Source of the DNA: Fictibacillus phosphorivorans
GTDB taxonomy: Bacteria > Bacillota > Bacilli > Bacillales > Fictibacillaceae
Direction: 5' to 3'
NCBI RefSeq assembly: GCF_007673525.1
Contig: NZ_VDZU01000001.1
Location: 1,374,177-1,438,176 of the forward strand
DNA: 64,000 nucleotides
Shown here in pieces: positions 9,234 to 21,907 of this stretch. The notes below the pieces were generated by a model. The model worked only from the letters and a program-made list of their open reading frames with translations. It did not search any database and was not told where the DNA came from. Position numbers and translations under genes: made by a program. Position 1 is the stretch's first letter; each line of letters starts with the position of its first letter.

Positions 9234-10370
9234 ATGTTACATCTCCAGTCATCTGGGAATTACATAAATGAAAATAAAAGTAAAAAACGTACTAAAACCA
9301 TTGTTCTATCTATCTTATTTCTATTTCTTGCGTTATTCATTGCTGCAGCTATAGGTGCTTATTTTTATTACAATAAGAACATTGGACCGATCGATTCAGC
9401 TAATAATGAAAAAATTACGGTGGAAATTCCAATTGGTTCTTCCTCTTCAAAAATAGGACAAGAGCTCGAGAATAAAGGATTGATAAACAACGGTGATTTC
9501 TTTAGAATCTATACTCGAGTTAAAGGTGAAGGAAACTTCCAAGCCGGTATTTACGAACTAACTCCTTCCATGAATCTTACAGAGATCATTTCAGCACTTA
9601 AAGACGGAAAGATGTTCAAGAAGCCAGCTTTAACCATAACGATTCCAGAAGGATACAATGTCCCGCAGATCGCAAAATTAATCAGTCAGAAAACGGGTTA
9701 CAGTGAAGCGGATATCATCAAAAAGATGGCCGATAAAGCTTATTTGCAACAGCTTAAAGATAAGTATCCGATCTTACCTGATGATATAATGAAAGCTGGA
9801 CTGTACTATCCGCTAGAAGGATTTTTGTTTCCTGCCACATATGATTTCGATGTAAAGAAACCAGAATTATCAAATGTGATAGACAAGATGGTCGAACAAT
9901 CTTCTGTTGTCCTAACTAAACATGAGAAAGATATCAAGAATAGCGGTTATTCACTCTTTCAGATCATCACCTTGTCATCTCTTATAGAAGAAGAATCTCA
10001 GCTTGAAGAGGATCGCAAAAAGATTGCTGGTGTTTTTTATAATCGCTTAAGTAAAGATATGAAGCTTGATTCTGATCCAACGGTGAAATATGCTCGAAAG
10101 AATTTCGATGTTCAAGTTTTATACGAACATCTGAAATTTGATTCAAAGTACAATACGTACCTTTATAAAGGCATACCGATCGGACCGATCACTTCACCAG
10201 GTGAAAAAGCGATTGAAGCTGCACTTCAACCCGTGAAGATGGACGAGCTTTTCTTTTATGCGAGACCAAACGGTGAGGTCATCTACACGAAAACCTTGAG
10301 CGAACATAATGCTGTATATAAAAAATACAGAGATGAATGGAAAGTTTGGCAGGAAAAAGACAATAATTAA
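9234..10370 (+). CDS. mltG: Endolytic murein transglycosylase MltG (YrrL)
   Basis: A 378-residue membrane-anchored enzyme that cuts nascent peptidoglycan strands within the glycan chain. A single transmembrane helix (IVLSILFLFLALFIAAAIGAYF) follows a short cytosolic N-terminus; the extracellular YceG domain contains SLIEEES with the catalytic Glu region, AGVFYNRL, LDSDPTVKYA and YKGIPIGPITSPGEKAI. The ATG at 9234 has AGGGGGAAA seven bases upstream, so I prefer it to the in-frame GTG at 9216. Its own promoter lies just upstream. Confidence 0.93.
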   Translation: MLHLQSSGNYINENKSKKRTKTIVLSILFLFLALFIAAAIGAYFYYNKNIGPIDSANNEKITVEIPIGSSSSKIGQELENKGLINNGDFFRIYTRVKGEGNFQAGIYELTPSMNLTEIISALKDGKMFKKPALTITIPEGYNVPQIAKLISQKTGYSEADIIKKMADKAYLQQLKDKYPILPDDIMKAGLYYPLEGFLFPATYDFDVKKPELSNVIDKMVEQSSVVLTKHEKDIKNSGYSLFQIITLSSLIEEESQLEEDRKKIAGVFYNRLSKDMKLDSDPTVKYARKNFDVQVLYEHLKFDSKYNTYLYKGIPIGPITSPGEKAIEAALQPVKMDELFFYARPNGEVIYTKTLSEHNAVYKKYRDEWKVWQEKDNN

Positions 10371-10556
10371 GCATGTTTCTGAGGATACTAGTATGTATTC
10401 TCTTTTTTATTGCTGCAAAACTTACATCTTATATAGCATTTTAAGAGTGAATAACTCAGTTATCTTATTGATAACAAAAGTATAGAAATAGGACTCTCGC
10501 CTTCAAATAAAGATTATGATACAATATACCGGTTAGTGTGAAGGAGGCGTGTTACT

Positions 10557-11201
10557 TTGGTCTCAAAAGAAGTGAACCAATATATCGAAAAAATTATTCC
10601 AACGCGCTCTGAACAAGTACTAAAAATGGAGCAATACGCGAAAGAGCATAATGTGCCGATCATGGATCTAACAGGTATGGAGACTCTATTGTCCTATGTT
10701 AGATTGAAGAAACCGAAACGTATATTAGAAGTAGGAACAGCGATTGGATATTCAGCCATTCGAATGGCTCTTGCATGTGAGAATGCTGAAATTATTAGTA
10801 TTGAAAGAGATGAAGAACGGTACAATATAGCAAAAGATAATGTTAGATCGTTTCATCTAGAGAGCAGAATTAATTTGTTACTTGGAGATGCAAATGAATT
10901 GCAGAGCCAAGTAGAAAAGTATGCCCCATATGACTTTATTTTTATAGATGCAGCAAAAGGACAATATCAAAACTTTTTTGATCATTATTCTTCCATGCTG
11001 TCACCTGATGGCATCATCGTAACAGATAATGTTCTTTTTAGAGGGTATGTCGCTGATGAAAGCGGCTTAGAGAGTAGAAGACTTCGTTCTCTCGTAAAAA
11101 AAATTAGAAGTTTTAACGAATACATGATGCAGCATCCTGACTATCAGTCTTCAATCTTACCGGTTGGAGATGGAATGATGGTGAGTATTAGAAATTCTTA
11201 A
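10557..11201 (+). CDS. trmR: tRNA 5-hydroxyuridine methyltransferase TrmR (YrrM)
   Basis: A 214-residue class I SAM-dependent O-methyltransferase of the COMT-like family. The SAM-binding motif is ILEVGTAIGYSAIRMA (near residues 57-72), followed by FIDAAKGQY and VTDNVLFRG metal/substrate motifs. B. subtilis YrrM (TrmR) methylates 5-hydroxyuridine 34 in tRNA to 5-methoxyuridine. It starts at TTG with a strong AAGGAGG nine bases upstream. In B. subtilis two U32-type peptidase-like genes follow (yrrN, yrrO); here udk follows directly. Confidence 0.88.
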   Translation: MVSKEVNQYIEKIIPTRSEQVLKMEQYAKEHNVPIMDLTGMETLLSYVRLKKPKRILEVGTAIGYSAIRMALACENAEIISIERDEERYNIAKDNVRSFHLESRINLLLGDANELQSQVEKYAPYDFIFIDAAKGQYQNFFDHYSSMLSPDGIIVTDNVLFRGYVADESGLESRRLRSLVKKIRSFNEYMMQHPDYQSSILPVGDGMMVSIRNS

Positions 11202-11231
11202 TGGGACATGCAGTTTGGAGGAGTAATCAAA

Positions 11232-11873
11232 ATGGCACAAAAACCAATAGTAATTGGGGTTGCAGGTGGATCTGGATCAGGTAAGACGACGGTAGCAAAA
11301 GAAATTTACAGGCAGTTTGCTAACCAATCCATCTTAATCATAGAGCAAGATGCGTATTATAGAGATCAATCAGATAAATCAATGGAAGAACGATTGGATA
11401 CGAACTATGATCATCCTCTTGCTTTCGATAATGATTTGTTAATCCAGCACATTTCTTCACTTCTAAAATACGATTCCATCGAAAAACCAGTGTACGACTA
11501 TACAGCACATACAAGAAGTGATAAAATTATCCCAGTTGATGCTAAAGATGTCATTATACTGGAAGGTATTTTGATCCTTGAAGACGAACGACTACGTGAT
11601 TTGATGGACATCAAGCTGTTTGTAGACACGGATGCAGATGTTCGTATTATTAGAAGGATGGTTCGAGATATCCGAGACCGTGGAAGAACACTTGAATCTG
11701 TTATCGATCAATATACTTCAGTGGTTCGGCCGATGCATAATCAATTCATAGAGCCAACGAAACGATATGCGGATATCATTATTCCAGAAGGCGGTCAGAA
11801 TCTTGTGGCGATCGACTTAATGGTAACAAAGATTAAGACGATATTGGAAGACAAAGCATTATTGAAAAAATGA
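11232..11873 (+). CDS. udk: Uridine kinase
   Basis: A 213-residue P-loop kinase that phosphorylates uridine and cytidine in pyrimidine salvage. The Walker A motif GGSGSGKTT lies at residues 12-20; [17 protein letters not shown] and the [13 protein letters not shown] lid region are typical of Udk. The start at ATG 11232 is chosen because TTTGGAGGAG lies eight bases upstream; an in-frame ATG at 11208 precedes that site. Probably cotranscribed with trmR, 30 bases upstream. Confidence 0.95.
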   Translation: MAQKPIVIGVAGGSGSGKTTVAKEIYRQFANQSILIIEQDAYYRDQSDKSMEERLDTNYDHPLAFDNDLLIQHISSLLKYDSIEKPVYDYTAHTRSDKIIPVDAKDVIILEGILILEDERLRDLMDIKLFVDTDADVRIIRRMVRDIRDRGRTLESVIDQYTSVVRPMHNQFIEPTKRYADIIIPEGGQNLVAIDLMVTKIKTILEDKALLKK

Positions 11874-11894
11874 GGAACATCATCCTCATTTTTT
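11865..11894 (+). terminator. Terminator overlapping the udk stop codon
   Basis: AAAAAATGAGGA pairs perfectly with TCCTCATTTTTT across a 6-base loop. The udk stop TGA lies inside the 5' arm. Confidence 0.88.
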
Positions 11895-12026
11895 CGGTAT
11901 ACACGGACAAAAATTTCAGCTTTAAGCCATTTGGCAATCAACTAATGACCCATATTTTATACATACCCTAGCCGAATTATCATATAACGTAACAAGGGTA
12001 CTGATTATTTAAGGAGTGAAAAAACA

Positions 12027-12503
12027 ATGGCAGACGAGAAAAAACACTATATGACCTTAGAAGGTAAAGAGAAGTTAGAGAACGAACTAGAGTTTTTAAA
12101 AACAGAACGAAGAAAAGAAGTTGTTGAACGAATTAAAGTAGCTCGCAGTTTTGGAGACCTTTCTGAGAACTCTGAGTATGATGCAGCAAAAGACGAGCAG
12201 GCATTCGTAGAAGCTCGTATCGTTCAACTAGAAAAAATGATTCGTGATTCGGTTATTATTGAAGATAATAAAGACCAATCTGATAACGTTTCCATCGGGA
12301 AAACAGTTAAGTTTAAAGAGCTTCCAGACGGTGACGAAGAAACATATATCATCGTAGGTAGTGCAGAAGCAGATCCATTCGAAGGGAAAATTTCTAACGA
12401 TTCTCCAATGGCTAAAAGTCTTTTGGGTAAAAAGCCTGGAGATAAAGTTTCTGTTCAAACGCCTGGTGGAGAAATCAGCGTTGTGATTCTAGAAGTAAAA
12501 TAA
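12027..12503 (+). CDS. greA: Transcription elongation factor GreA
   Basis: A 158-residue Gre factor that stimulates transcript cleavage by backtracked RNA polymerase. The N-terminal coiled coil carries [21 protein letters not shown] and the tip motif [16 protein letters not shown] with its acidic residues; the C-terminal FKBP-like domain ends with [14 protein letters not shown]. An AAGGAGTGA site precedes the ATG. Transcribed alone, between two terminators. Confidence 0.97.
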   Translation: MADEKKHYMTLEGKEKLENELEFLKTERRKEVVERIKVARSFGDLSENSEYDAAKDEQAFVEARIVQLEKMIRDSVIIEDNKDQSDNVSIGKTVKFKELPDGDEETYIIVGSAEADPFEGKISNDSPMAKSLLGKKPGDKVSVQTPGGEISVVILEVK

Positions 12504-12517
12504 ACGTATTATGTATT

Positions 12518-12554
12518 AGAAGACTTGTATTTATCTGCAAGTCTTCTTTTTTTT
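12518..12554 (+). terminator. Terminator after greA
   Basis: Ten-bp perfect stem AGAAGACTTG / CAAGTCTTCT with a 10-base loop and an eight-T tail. Confidence 0.9.
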
Positions 12555-12609
12555 GTAATCGTTTAGGAACAAAAGTAGTGGGTGAGAATAGGGGTAAGGG
12601 GGTGAGCCT

Positions 12610-14358
12610 ATGTTATCAAAGAAAAGAACGATGGTCGTAGCACTTTTATTCCTGTTCCTTATCCTTGGTCTTACGTATCGGCTAGCAGATATACAGCTGA
12701 TCTCTACTACTTCCTTTTCCAAAAATAAAGTGAACCTCATTCAAGAAAGTGTGGATCAGCGTACACATCGTTTCATGATCAACGATGGAAGAGGCTATTT
12801 TCTTGATCGAAATGGTGAACTGCTCTCAACAGATGTAAGAGCTCAAGTCATCGTTTTTCCGAATCTTTACTCCCGTAGATGGCCGATTGATTCGATAACT
12901 AACATCCTCGATACATCAAGCAGAAACTTAACAAAAAGTATCAGTGAACTAAAGAAGCCATCTGCCCTCTCTCTTTCAAAAGAAATAAGTATCGAGCAGA
13001 TGAATGAGATTAATAAACTAGAAATTCCTGGGCTTTACGCTCAGCTTGTCACAAAACGAAACCCTACTCCATTTGCTAATCATATCCTTGGGGCAGTCGG
13101 ACAAGATCCGGATCTGATCAAAAGAAAGTATGAAGATAAACTAAAAAAAGGCACGGTTACGATCAGTACAAAAACAGGAAAGAATGGCATGCAGTATACG
13201 TTTGATCCCTTCCTAATATCAGAAGGGGAAACAGAATATATCTATCATGTAGATCGTCAAGGACATCCGTTGTTTGGACTTGATGTTAAGTTCCGTTCAC
13301 AATCCAATCCCCTATATCCTCTTCACGTGAAGACGACGCTTGATAAGAAGATGCAGGAAACAGTGGAGAAAACACTTGATGCCCACAATGTAATAGAAGG
13401 TGGAGCTGTTTTGATAGATATAGAAACAAACGAGCTGTTGGCAATGTCAAGCAGACCTTTGTTCTCGAGTGAAACTATCTATAAACATGTTGACCATATG
13501 ACGTCTCAACAAATTCCTGGTTCTGTTTTTAAAATTGTAACAGCAGCTGCAGCTATTGAAGAAAATAGGATACAAAACGATAAGATGTATGATTGTAACC
13601 TAAACATATATGGTGATAAAGATGAAAGACAGTTAGGGATGTTAAATGTAGAGAACAGTTTTACACAAAGCTGCAACAGAACATTCGGAGATCTAGCTAA
13701 TGAATTACAAAAAAAAGATCCGGATTTTATGGAAAAGTATGCTGAAAAATTAGGACTACTTACGCACAACGGCTGGCAAGGAGAAGTCTATCATCTAGAA
13801 GCATTCTCGCACTTTTATAAAGAAGAAGCGGGTCAGATCTACAACTCAAAAAAGAAAGAATCCAATTACAAAAGTTCATTAGCGACTTCTCAAACTGCGA
13901 TTGGCCAGCTGGATGTGAAAGTTACCCCCCTTGCTGTTGCTAACATGATGGCGACGATCGCTAGAGGTGGGGTCAGTTATGAGGTAAAGTCAGCTAAAAG
14001 CGTGAATTTTGCTAATGGTACCGAACTGATTGAGTTTGCAGATCATAAGAAAGAGGGTGAAAAGCTTTCTCCCTATACGATTATGAGACTTCAATCCCTG
14101 CTTTTGAATGTCGTAAAAAACGAAGAAGGAACTGGACACGCATTACAGTCATTGCCTTTTCAAGTTGCAGGCAAATCAGGAACGGCACAAAAAGGAGGGG
14201 ATCAACGCTTTAACAATAAATGGTTTGCAGGATACTTTCCAGCCGAAAATCCACGTTTTGCACTAGTAATAGTAGATTTAAAACATGATACCGTTAATCG
14301 AACAATCCCTGTATTTCGGGGTATCGCAACAGAAATCATGGAAGAAAAAGATCGATAA
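12610..14358 (+). CDS. pbpI: Class B penicillin-binding protein PBP4b (PbpI/YrrR)
   Basis: A 582-residue membrane-anchored transpeptidase. An N-terminal transmembrane helix (MVVALLFLFLILGLTY) is followed by a dimerisation domain and a transpeptidase domain with the three active-site motifs: SVFK (in GSVFKIVTAA), SCN (in QSCNRTFGDL) and KSGT (in AGKSGTAQKGG). Position between greA and yrrS matches B. subtilis pbpI, a mother-cell sporulation PBP; control here is inferred. AAGGGGGTGA precedes the ATG. Confidence 0.9.
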   Translation: MLSKKRTMVVALLFLFLILGLTYRLADIQLISTTSFSKNKVNLIQESVDQRTHRFMINDGRGYFLDRNGELLSTDVRAQVIVFPNLYSRRWPIDSITNILDTSSRNLTKSISELKKPSALSLSKEISIEQMNEINKLEIPGLYAQLVTKRNPTPFANHILGAVGQDPDLIKRKYEDKLKKGTVTISTKTGKNGMQYTFDPFLISEGETEYIYHVDRQGHPLFGLDVKFRSQSNPLYPLHVKTTLDKKMQETVEKTLDAHNVIEGGAVLIDIETNELLAMSSRPLFSSETIYKHVDHMTSQQIPGSVFKIVTAAAAIEENRIQNDKMYDCNLNIYGDKDERQLGMLNVENSFTQSCNRTFGDLANELQKKDPDFMEKYAEKLGLLTHNGWQGEVYHLEAFSHFYKEEAGQIYNSKKKESNYKSSLATSQTAIGQLDVKVTPLAVANMMATIARGGVSYEVKSAKSVNFANGTELIEFADHKKEGEKLSPYTIMRLQSLLLNVVKNEEGTGHALQSLPFQVAGKSGTAQKGGDQRFNNKWFAGYFPAENPRFALVIVDLKHDTVNRTIPVFRGIATEIMEEKDR

Positions 14359-14451
14359 AGAATATAATCTCAAAAAGAGTAATAGGAAATAGTGTTCCTA
14401 TACCACTTCCTCGTGGTAAAATAAAAAAAGTATTTTACTGAGGAGGATATT

Positions 14452-15084
14452 ATGAAACGAAACCAGCGTTATGAATCAAGACTAGAAAAACGAAAACAAA
14501 ATCGTTTTTTAAACATAGCAATCGGGTTAGTTGTTTTGCTGATTGTTGTTGTTGCATTCAATCTTTTCTCAGGCGATGATAACGAAACAGCTTCAACGAA
14601 CAAATCTAATTCTGAACAAAATGAAAACAACGAATCCAATAACAGTTCAATTGAGATGGAAACGGATGATTCAAAGTCAAAACCTGATAATGAAGATTCT
14701 GAGTCTCAAGATAAAGAAGAGTCAGCTGAAGATCAAGACAAAGCAGATGAAGAAACAACTGAAGAAGAAAAAACAGAATCAGAAACGCCTGAAGGTGGCG
14801 GTCCTGAGGGTCCATGGCAACCAATCGGAACTTCACAAGCAGAACCTCATACAAAGACGTATGATGATGGTTCACAAGATTGGAACGAGATGGTCCAAGC
14901 CCTTTCATATGCGACCAGCATTCCACAAGACCAGATGACCATTTTTTGGTTAGGTAACGGTGGAGGTCCTGATCTTTCAAAAGGTACTGTACAATCGAAA
15001 GCCGATGGGAAAAAATATGATGTTATGCTTCAGTGGGTGCCGGAAAAAGGATGGCAACCTACAAGCGTAACACCTGTTCAATAA
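14452..15084 (+). CDS. yrrS: YrrS family protein (DUF1510)
   Basis: A 210-residue protein with a basic N-terminus, one transmembrane helix (FLNIAIGLVVLLIVVVAFNLF), a low-complexity Glu/Asp/Asn/Ser-rich linker of about 90 residues, and a folded C-terminal DUF1510 domain (HTKTYDDGSQDWNEMVQA, MLQWVPEKGWQP). It should face the cell exterior or intermembrane space. It follows pbpI as in B. subtilis; the linker length is likely variable between species. Molecular function unknown. Confidence 0.85.
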   Translation: MKRNQRYESRLEKRKQNRFLNIAIGLVVLLIVVVAFNLFSGDDNETASTNKSNSEQNENNESNNSSIEMETDDSKSKPDNEDSESQDKEESAEDQDKADEETTEEEKTESETPEGGGPEGPWQPIGTSQAEPHTKTYDDGSQDWNEMVQALSYATSIPQDQMTIFWLGNGGGPDLSKGTVQSKADGKKYDVMLQWVPEKGWQPTSVTPVQ

Positions 15085-15096
15085 AACGAAGAAAAG

Positions 15097-15128
15097 CAAC
15101 CTGTTAATTATTGCAGGTTGTTTTTTTT
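15097..15128 (+). terminator. Terminator after yrrS
   Basis: CAACCTG (15097-15103) pairs with CAGGTTG (15114-15120), followed by eight T. Confidence 0.85.
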
Positions 15129-15284
15129 GTTTATAGAGCTTAACCGAGCAAGATTACAAAAAATCAGATACAAAAAACGCGGAGGTCCAATAGTCTATAT
15201 ATTATTGCTAATAACGTTCGTTCGTGAAGTGGCATGTATACGTAATTTTTGCCAATTGAAAAAGATTTTTCATTTGAAAATTTT

Positions 15285-15346
15285 TAGGAATTATGATAAT
15301 TTGGAACCTGTAAGATTTTAATTCATAGTATATTGATAGGAATTAT
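15285..15346 (+). promoter_or_regulatory. Candidate CymR-type operator region of the yrrT operon
   Basis: TAGGAATTAT occurs twice in direct orientation (15285-15294 and 15337-15346), the first followed by GATAATTTGGAA. GGAAT-centred elements of this kind are reminiscent of CymR sites, and the orthologous yrrT-mtnN-mccAB operon of B. subtilis is CymR-repressed. I cannot align it rigorously to the CymR consensus, so this is a candidate only. Confidence 0.35.
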
Positions 15347-15370
15347 ATAAATTAAAGGTGAGTGTGAAAA

Positions 15371-16009
15371 ATGGGACGAGAATTTATTGATCTGTTTGAT
15401 GAGTGGTCATCCTCTTATGATGAGACGGTTTCAGGAAATGATCAGGAATATAAGGAAGTTTTTCATAAATATGATGAAATTTTAGAAACGGTTGTTCAGC
15501 GTTCAGGAAGTGTTGTTTTGGAGTTCGGCGTCGGAACAGGCAATTTAAGCGAAAAACTTCTTCGCAGCAAAAAGCAAGTCATTGGGATTGAGCCTTCAAA
15601 AGGGATGCGAGAAAAAGCATCTGACCGTCATCCGGATCTAACTCTTCATGATGGTGACTTTTTATCTTTTCCAAAGTTCGATCAAGAGATTGATACAATA
15701 GTAAGTACTTATGCGTTCCACCACCTAACCGACGAAGAAAAAGATCTGGCGATCGGACAGTATAGCCAGCTGCTTAAAAAGAATGGTAAAATTGTGTTTG
15801 CAGATACCGCTTATCTTCACGAGGATGATAAAAAAGAGCGTCATGAAAAAGTAAGATCTCAAGGCTTCCTTAATCTGTTAAAAGACCTTCAGACCGAGTA
15901 TTATACAACACTTGGCGTACTAGAAGAACTATTTAAAAAACATGATTTTGAAGTCTCGTTTAAAAAACTAAATGAATATGTCTGGCTGATGGAAGCGGTA
16001 AAAAAATAG
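15371..16009 (+). CDS. yrrT: Putative SAM-dependent methyltransferase YrrT
   Basis: A 212-residue class I methyltransferase with the SAM motif [16 protein letters not shown] (near residues 46-61) and a later [11 protein letters not shown]. It is the first gene of the methyl-cycle/cysteine operon, 17 bases before mtnN, as in B. subtilis. The substrate is unknown; location suggests a reaction that generates S-adenosylhomocysteine for recycling by the next genes. Confidence 0.88.
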   Translation: MGREFIDLFDEWSSSYDETVSGNDQEYKEVFHKYDEILETVVQRSGSVVLEFGVGTGNLSEKLLRSKKQVIGIEPSKGMREKASDRHPDLTLHDGDFLSFPKFDQEIDTIVSTYAFHHLTDEEKDLAIGQYSQLLKKNGKIVFADTAYLHEDDKKERHEKVRSQGFLNLLKDLQTEYYTTLGVLEELFKKHDFEVSFKKLNEYVWLMEAVKK

Positions 16010-16026
16010 ACATTGGAGAATCACTC

Positions 16027-16731
16027 ATGAAAAAAATTGGAATTATTGGTGCAATGGAAGAAGAGGTTGTTCTTTTAAGAGAGCAATTAGAAAATCTTGA
16101 AGAAAAGAAGCTTGCAGGTTGTGAATTCTATAAAGGTTTACTTAACGGTCAAGAAGTCGTGCTATTAAAATCAGGGATCGGAAAAGTAAACGCAGCGATC
16201 GGAACTACGTTGTTGATCCAACTTTATGGACCAGATGTTATTTTGAACACGGGATCTGCTGGTGGTTTTCATTCAGACCTGAACGTCGGCGATGTAGTCA
16301 TCTCAACAGATGTGCGCCATCATGATGTAGATGCAACGATCTTTGGTTATGAACACGGTCAAGTGCCACAGATGCCGCCAAACTATCTGCCTGACGAAAA
16401 ACTTGTGCATGCAGCAGAAAGAGCTGGAGCGCGAGTAGAAAACATACAAGTAGCAAAAGGTTTGATCGCTTCAGGCGATTCGTTTATGAGTGATCATGCT
16501 AGGGTAGAAGATATCAGAGGCAAGTTTCCGGCTCTATATGCAGCTGAGATGGAAGCTGCAGCTATCGCTCAAACGTGTTATCAATTTAAAGTTCCTTTTG
16601 TGATCATCCGCTCTTTATCAGATATTGCAGGAAAAGATGCACGTGTGTCTTATGATCAATTCTTACAAACTGCATCTAAGAACTCAGCAGAACTAGTACA
16701 AAAAATCGTAGAGGAGCTGAAATCATTATGA
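16027..16731 (+). CDS. mtnN: 5'-methylthioadenosine / S-adenosylhomocysteine nucleosidase
   Basis: A 234-residue nucleosidase that removes adenine from methylthioadenosine and S-adenosylhomocysteine. Family motifs are [17 protein letters not shown] at the N-terminus, GSAGGF, SGDSFM, the substrate-binding [12 protein letters not shown] with its conserved Glu, and IRSLSDIAG with the catalytic Asp. It overlaps the luxS start by four bases (ATGA), so its product S-ribosylhomocysteine is passed to the next enzyme. Confidence 0.96.
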   Translation: MKKIGIIGAMEEEVVLLREQLENLEEKKLAGCEFYKGLLNGQEVVLLKSGIGKVNAAIGTTLLIQLYGPDVILNTGSAGGFHSDLNVGDVVISTDVRHHDVDATIFGYEHGQVPQMPPNYLPDEKLVHAAERAGARVENIQVAKGLIASGDSFMSDHARVEDIRGKFPALYAAEMEAAAIAQTCYQFKVPFVIIRSLSDIAGKDARVSYDQFLQTASKNSAELVQKIVEELKSL

Positions 16732-17195
16732 CAAAAAAAATGAACGTTGAAAGCTTTAACCTTGACCATACGAAAGTAGTCGCGCCTTATATTCGTTTAG
16801 CAGGTACAACGACAGGTGCTAACGGAGATATCATCCACAAGTATGACATCCGTTTTTGTCAGCCGAATAAAGATCATATGCCGATGGAAGGACTTCATTC
16901 TATCGAACATCTGATGGCGGAAAATATTCGTAATCATCATTCTACTGTAGTTGATATAAGTCCTATGGGTTGTCAGACTGGTTTTTATCTTTCTGTGATC
17001 AACCATGATAACTATGATGAGATTTTAGACGTTCTTGAGAAGACGTTGAACGATGTTTTAGAAGCGACTGAAGTGCCTGCATGTAATGAAGTTCAATGTG
17101 GCTGGGCCGCTAACCATAGTCTTGAAGGTGCAAAAGAAATCGCGCGCAAGATGCTTGCAAAAAAAGACGAGTGGCATATTGTTTTCGGAGAATAG
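16728..17195 (+). CDS. luxS: S-ribosylhomocysteine lyase LuxS
   Basis: A 155-residue metalloenzyme that splits S-ribosylhomocysteine into homocysteine and DPD, the precursor of autoinducer 2. Metal ligands are visible as His57 and His61 (HSIEH) and Cys124 (QCGW); the catalytic cysteine is Cys82 in MGCQTGFYL. In B. subtilis luxS lies elsewhere; here it sits between mtnN and mccA, giving the complete SAH-to-cysteine route in one operon. Confidence 0.96.
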   Translation: MTKKMNVESFNLDHTKVVAPYIRLAGTTTGANGDIIHKYDIRFCQPNKDHMPMEGLHSIEHLMAENIRNHHSTVVDISPMGCQTGFYLSVINHDNYDEILDVLEKTLNDVLEATEVPACNEVQCGWAANHSLEGAKEIARKMLAKKDEWHIVFGE

Positions 17196-17207
17196 AGGAC
17201 GATATTT

Positions 17208-19267
<2,060 letters not shown>

Positions 19268-19274
19268 ATGAAGA

Positions 19275-19324
19275 ACACAAATAAAAGAACAAGTGCTTTA
19301 ACAGGCACTTGTTCTTTTATTTGT
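19275..19324 (+). terminator. Strong terminator after mccB
   Basis: A perfect 21-bp stem (19275-19295 with 19304-19324) with an 8-base loop; the T-rich 3' arm itself serves as the tail. Very long for an intrinsic terminator and symmetrical enough to act in both directions. Confidence 0.92.
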
Positions 19325-19420
19325 GCTGGCTTAGTATGTCAATTACACGAGGGCAAAATGTGAACCTGAAAAAGTGCATTGGAGAGGGTATAAGACACGT
19401 TTTGATTGTCGAAATTTGTA

Positions 19421-19514
19421 AACTCGCCGGTTTAGAAGTAAACTCGCTGTATTAAAGTCATAACTCGCCGGATTAATCCCAAAATTTCCAGAAATAATTA
19501 CTAAATTTCCTGAA
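19421..19514. repeat. Five imperfect repeats spaced 20-21 bp
   Basis: Units beginning at 19421, 19441 and 19462 read AACTCGCCGGTTTA, AACTCGCTGTATTA and AACTCGCCGGATTA; two further units at 19482 and 19503 read AAATTTCCAGAA and AAATTTCCTGAA. The spacing is 20, 21, 20 and 21 bases, two helical turns each. It lies in the 488-base gap between mccB and yrhC, where I see no gene. Confidence 0.6.
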
Positions 19515-19755
19515 TTCCCTCTTTGGATACCCCGTAAGGTATAACCTGCTAACCTTTTCAAGACGCACAATGAACCTTTTTTTAACCTTTTTTGGCTCTA
19601 ATAAATTTATCCTCAAATTAAAGCGTACGATGCTAATTTTTGATCACAATTTAGACAAAATTACTTCACGCTTTTGTCAAAATCTGCTTGGTAGGTTGCT
19701 ATCTTACCTATGTTATCCTTTATATAGAGATTAGGAGTAGGAGGTAGACACCGCT

Positions 19756-19992
19756 ATGAAAAACAATGCTGAATTCATTCAAAAGAAAATCGCTGACTAC
19801 CAGCGCTTCGGTTTTATTTTATTGGCTGTTAGCACGTTCTTTTATTTAGGACTAGTACTTCCTGTTGAAGACAAAAACTTTGTTCAATCCATCACACTAG
19901 GTATTGCATCTACAACGTGCTTAGGGTTCACTGCACTTATGTATAAAGTCGTAAGAAAGTGCAAAACACAATTACAAGAATTAAGTGAATAA
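19756..19992 (+). CDS. yrhC: YrhC family membrane protein
   Basis: A 78-residue protein with two hydrophobic helices (FGFILLAVSTFFYLGLVLP and ITLGIASTTCLGFTALMY) and short charged ends. It matches YrhC in size and in its position after mccB. AGGAGGT precedes the ATG. Unlike a simple operon member it is cut off from mccB by the strong terminator and a long spacer, so it probably has its own promoter. Function unknown. Confidence 0.82.
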   Translation: MKNNAEFIQKKIADYQRFGFILLAVSTFFYLGLVLPVEDKNFVQSITLGIASTTCLGFTALMYKVVRKCKTQLQELSE

Positions 19993-20012
19993 ACCATATA
20001 GATAATTTCACG

Positions 20013-20044
20013 TACCGTCCCTTAAGTAGGGGCGGTATTTTTTA
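20013..20044 (+). terminator. Terminator after yrhC
   Basis: TACCGTCCC pairs with GGGGCGGTA (one G-T pair) around a 7-base loop, followed by six T. Confidence 0.88.
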
Positions 20045-20139
20045 TGTCTTCAAAAGAAAGCGATTACGCTGAATGTATTCTTTTATATCACTCAAAGAAG
20101 TTCGGTTGAGATAGTTTATTTCGTTAGAACAATAGGGTA

Positions 20140-20171
20140 TGGATACAGAACGGCCGAAGAAGGTCATACTA
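20140..20171 (+). promoter_or_regulatory. Sigma-G-like promoter of glcU-gdh
   Basis: CATACTA at 20165-20171 matches the sigma-G -10 element, and TGGATA at 20140-20145 resembles its -35 element. The spacer is 19 bases, slightly long. The B. subtilis gdh gene is forespore-expressed by sigma-G, which supports the reading. Confidence 0.45.
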
Positions 20172-20187
20172 AGTTTTAACAATCTAT

Positions 20188-21868
<1,681 letters not shown>

Positions 21869-21872
21869 AAGG

Positions 21873-21902
21873 AAAAGTCCACTTCTAACAAGTGGACTTT
21901 TT
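21873..21902. terminator. Bidirectional terminator between gdh and menA
   Basis: Perfect 12-bp stem AAAAGTCCACTT / AAGTGGACTTTT with a 5-base loop between two convergent genes; A and T runs on both sides let it serve both strands. Confidence 0.92.
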
Positions 21903-21907
21903 CACGT

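Noticed and set aside
15118..15321. 67-codon open frame after yrrS
   Set aside because: It begins inside the T tail of the yrrS terminator, has no ribosome site, and covers the AT-rich leader of yrrT.
19421..19514. CRISPR array
   Set aside because: Units are about 14 bases with spacing of 20-21, too short for repeat plus spacer, the repeats are imperfect and no cas genes are near.
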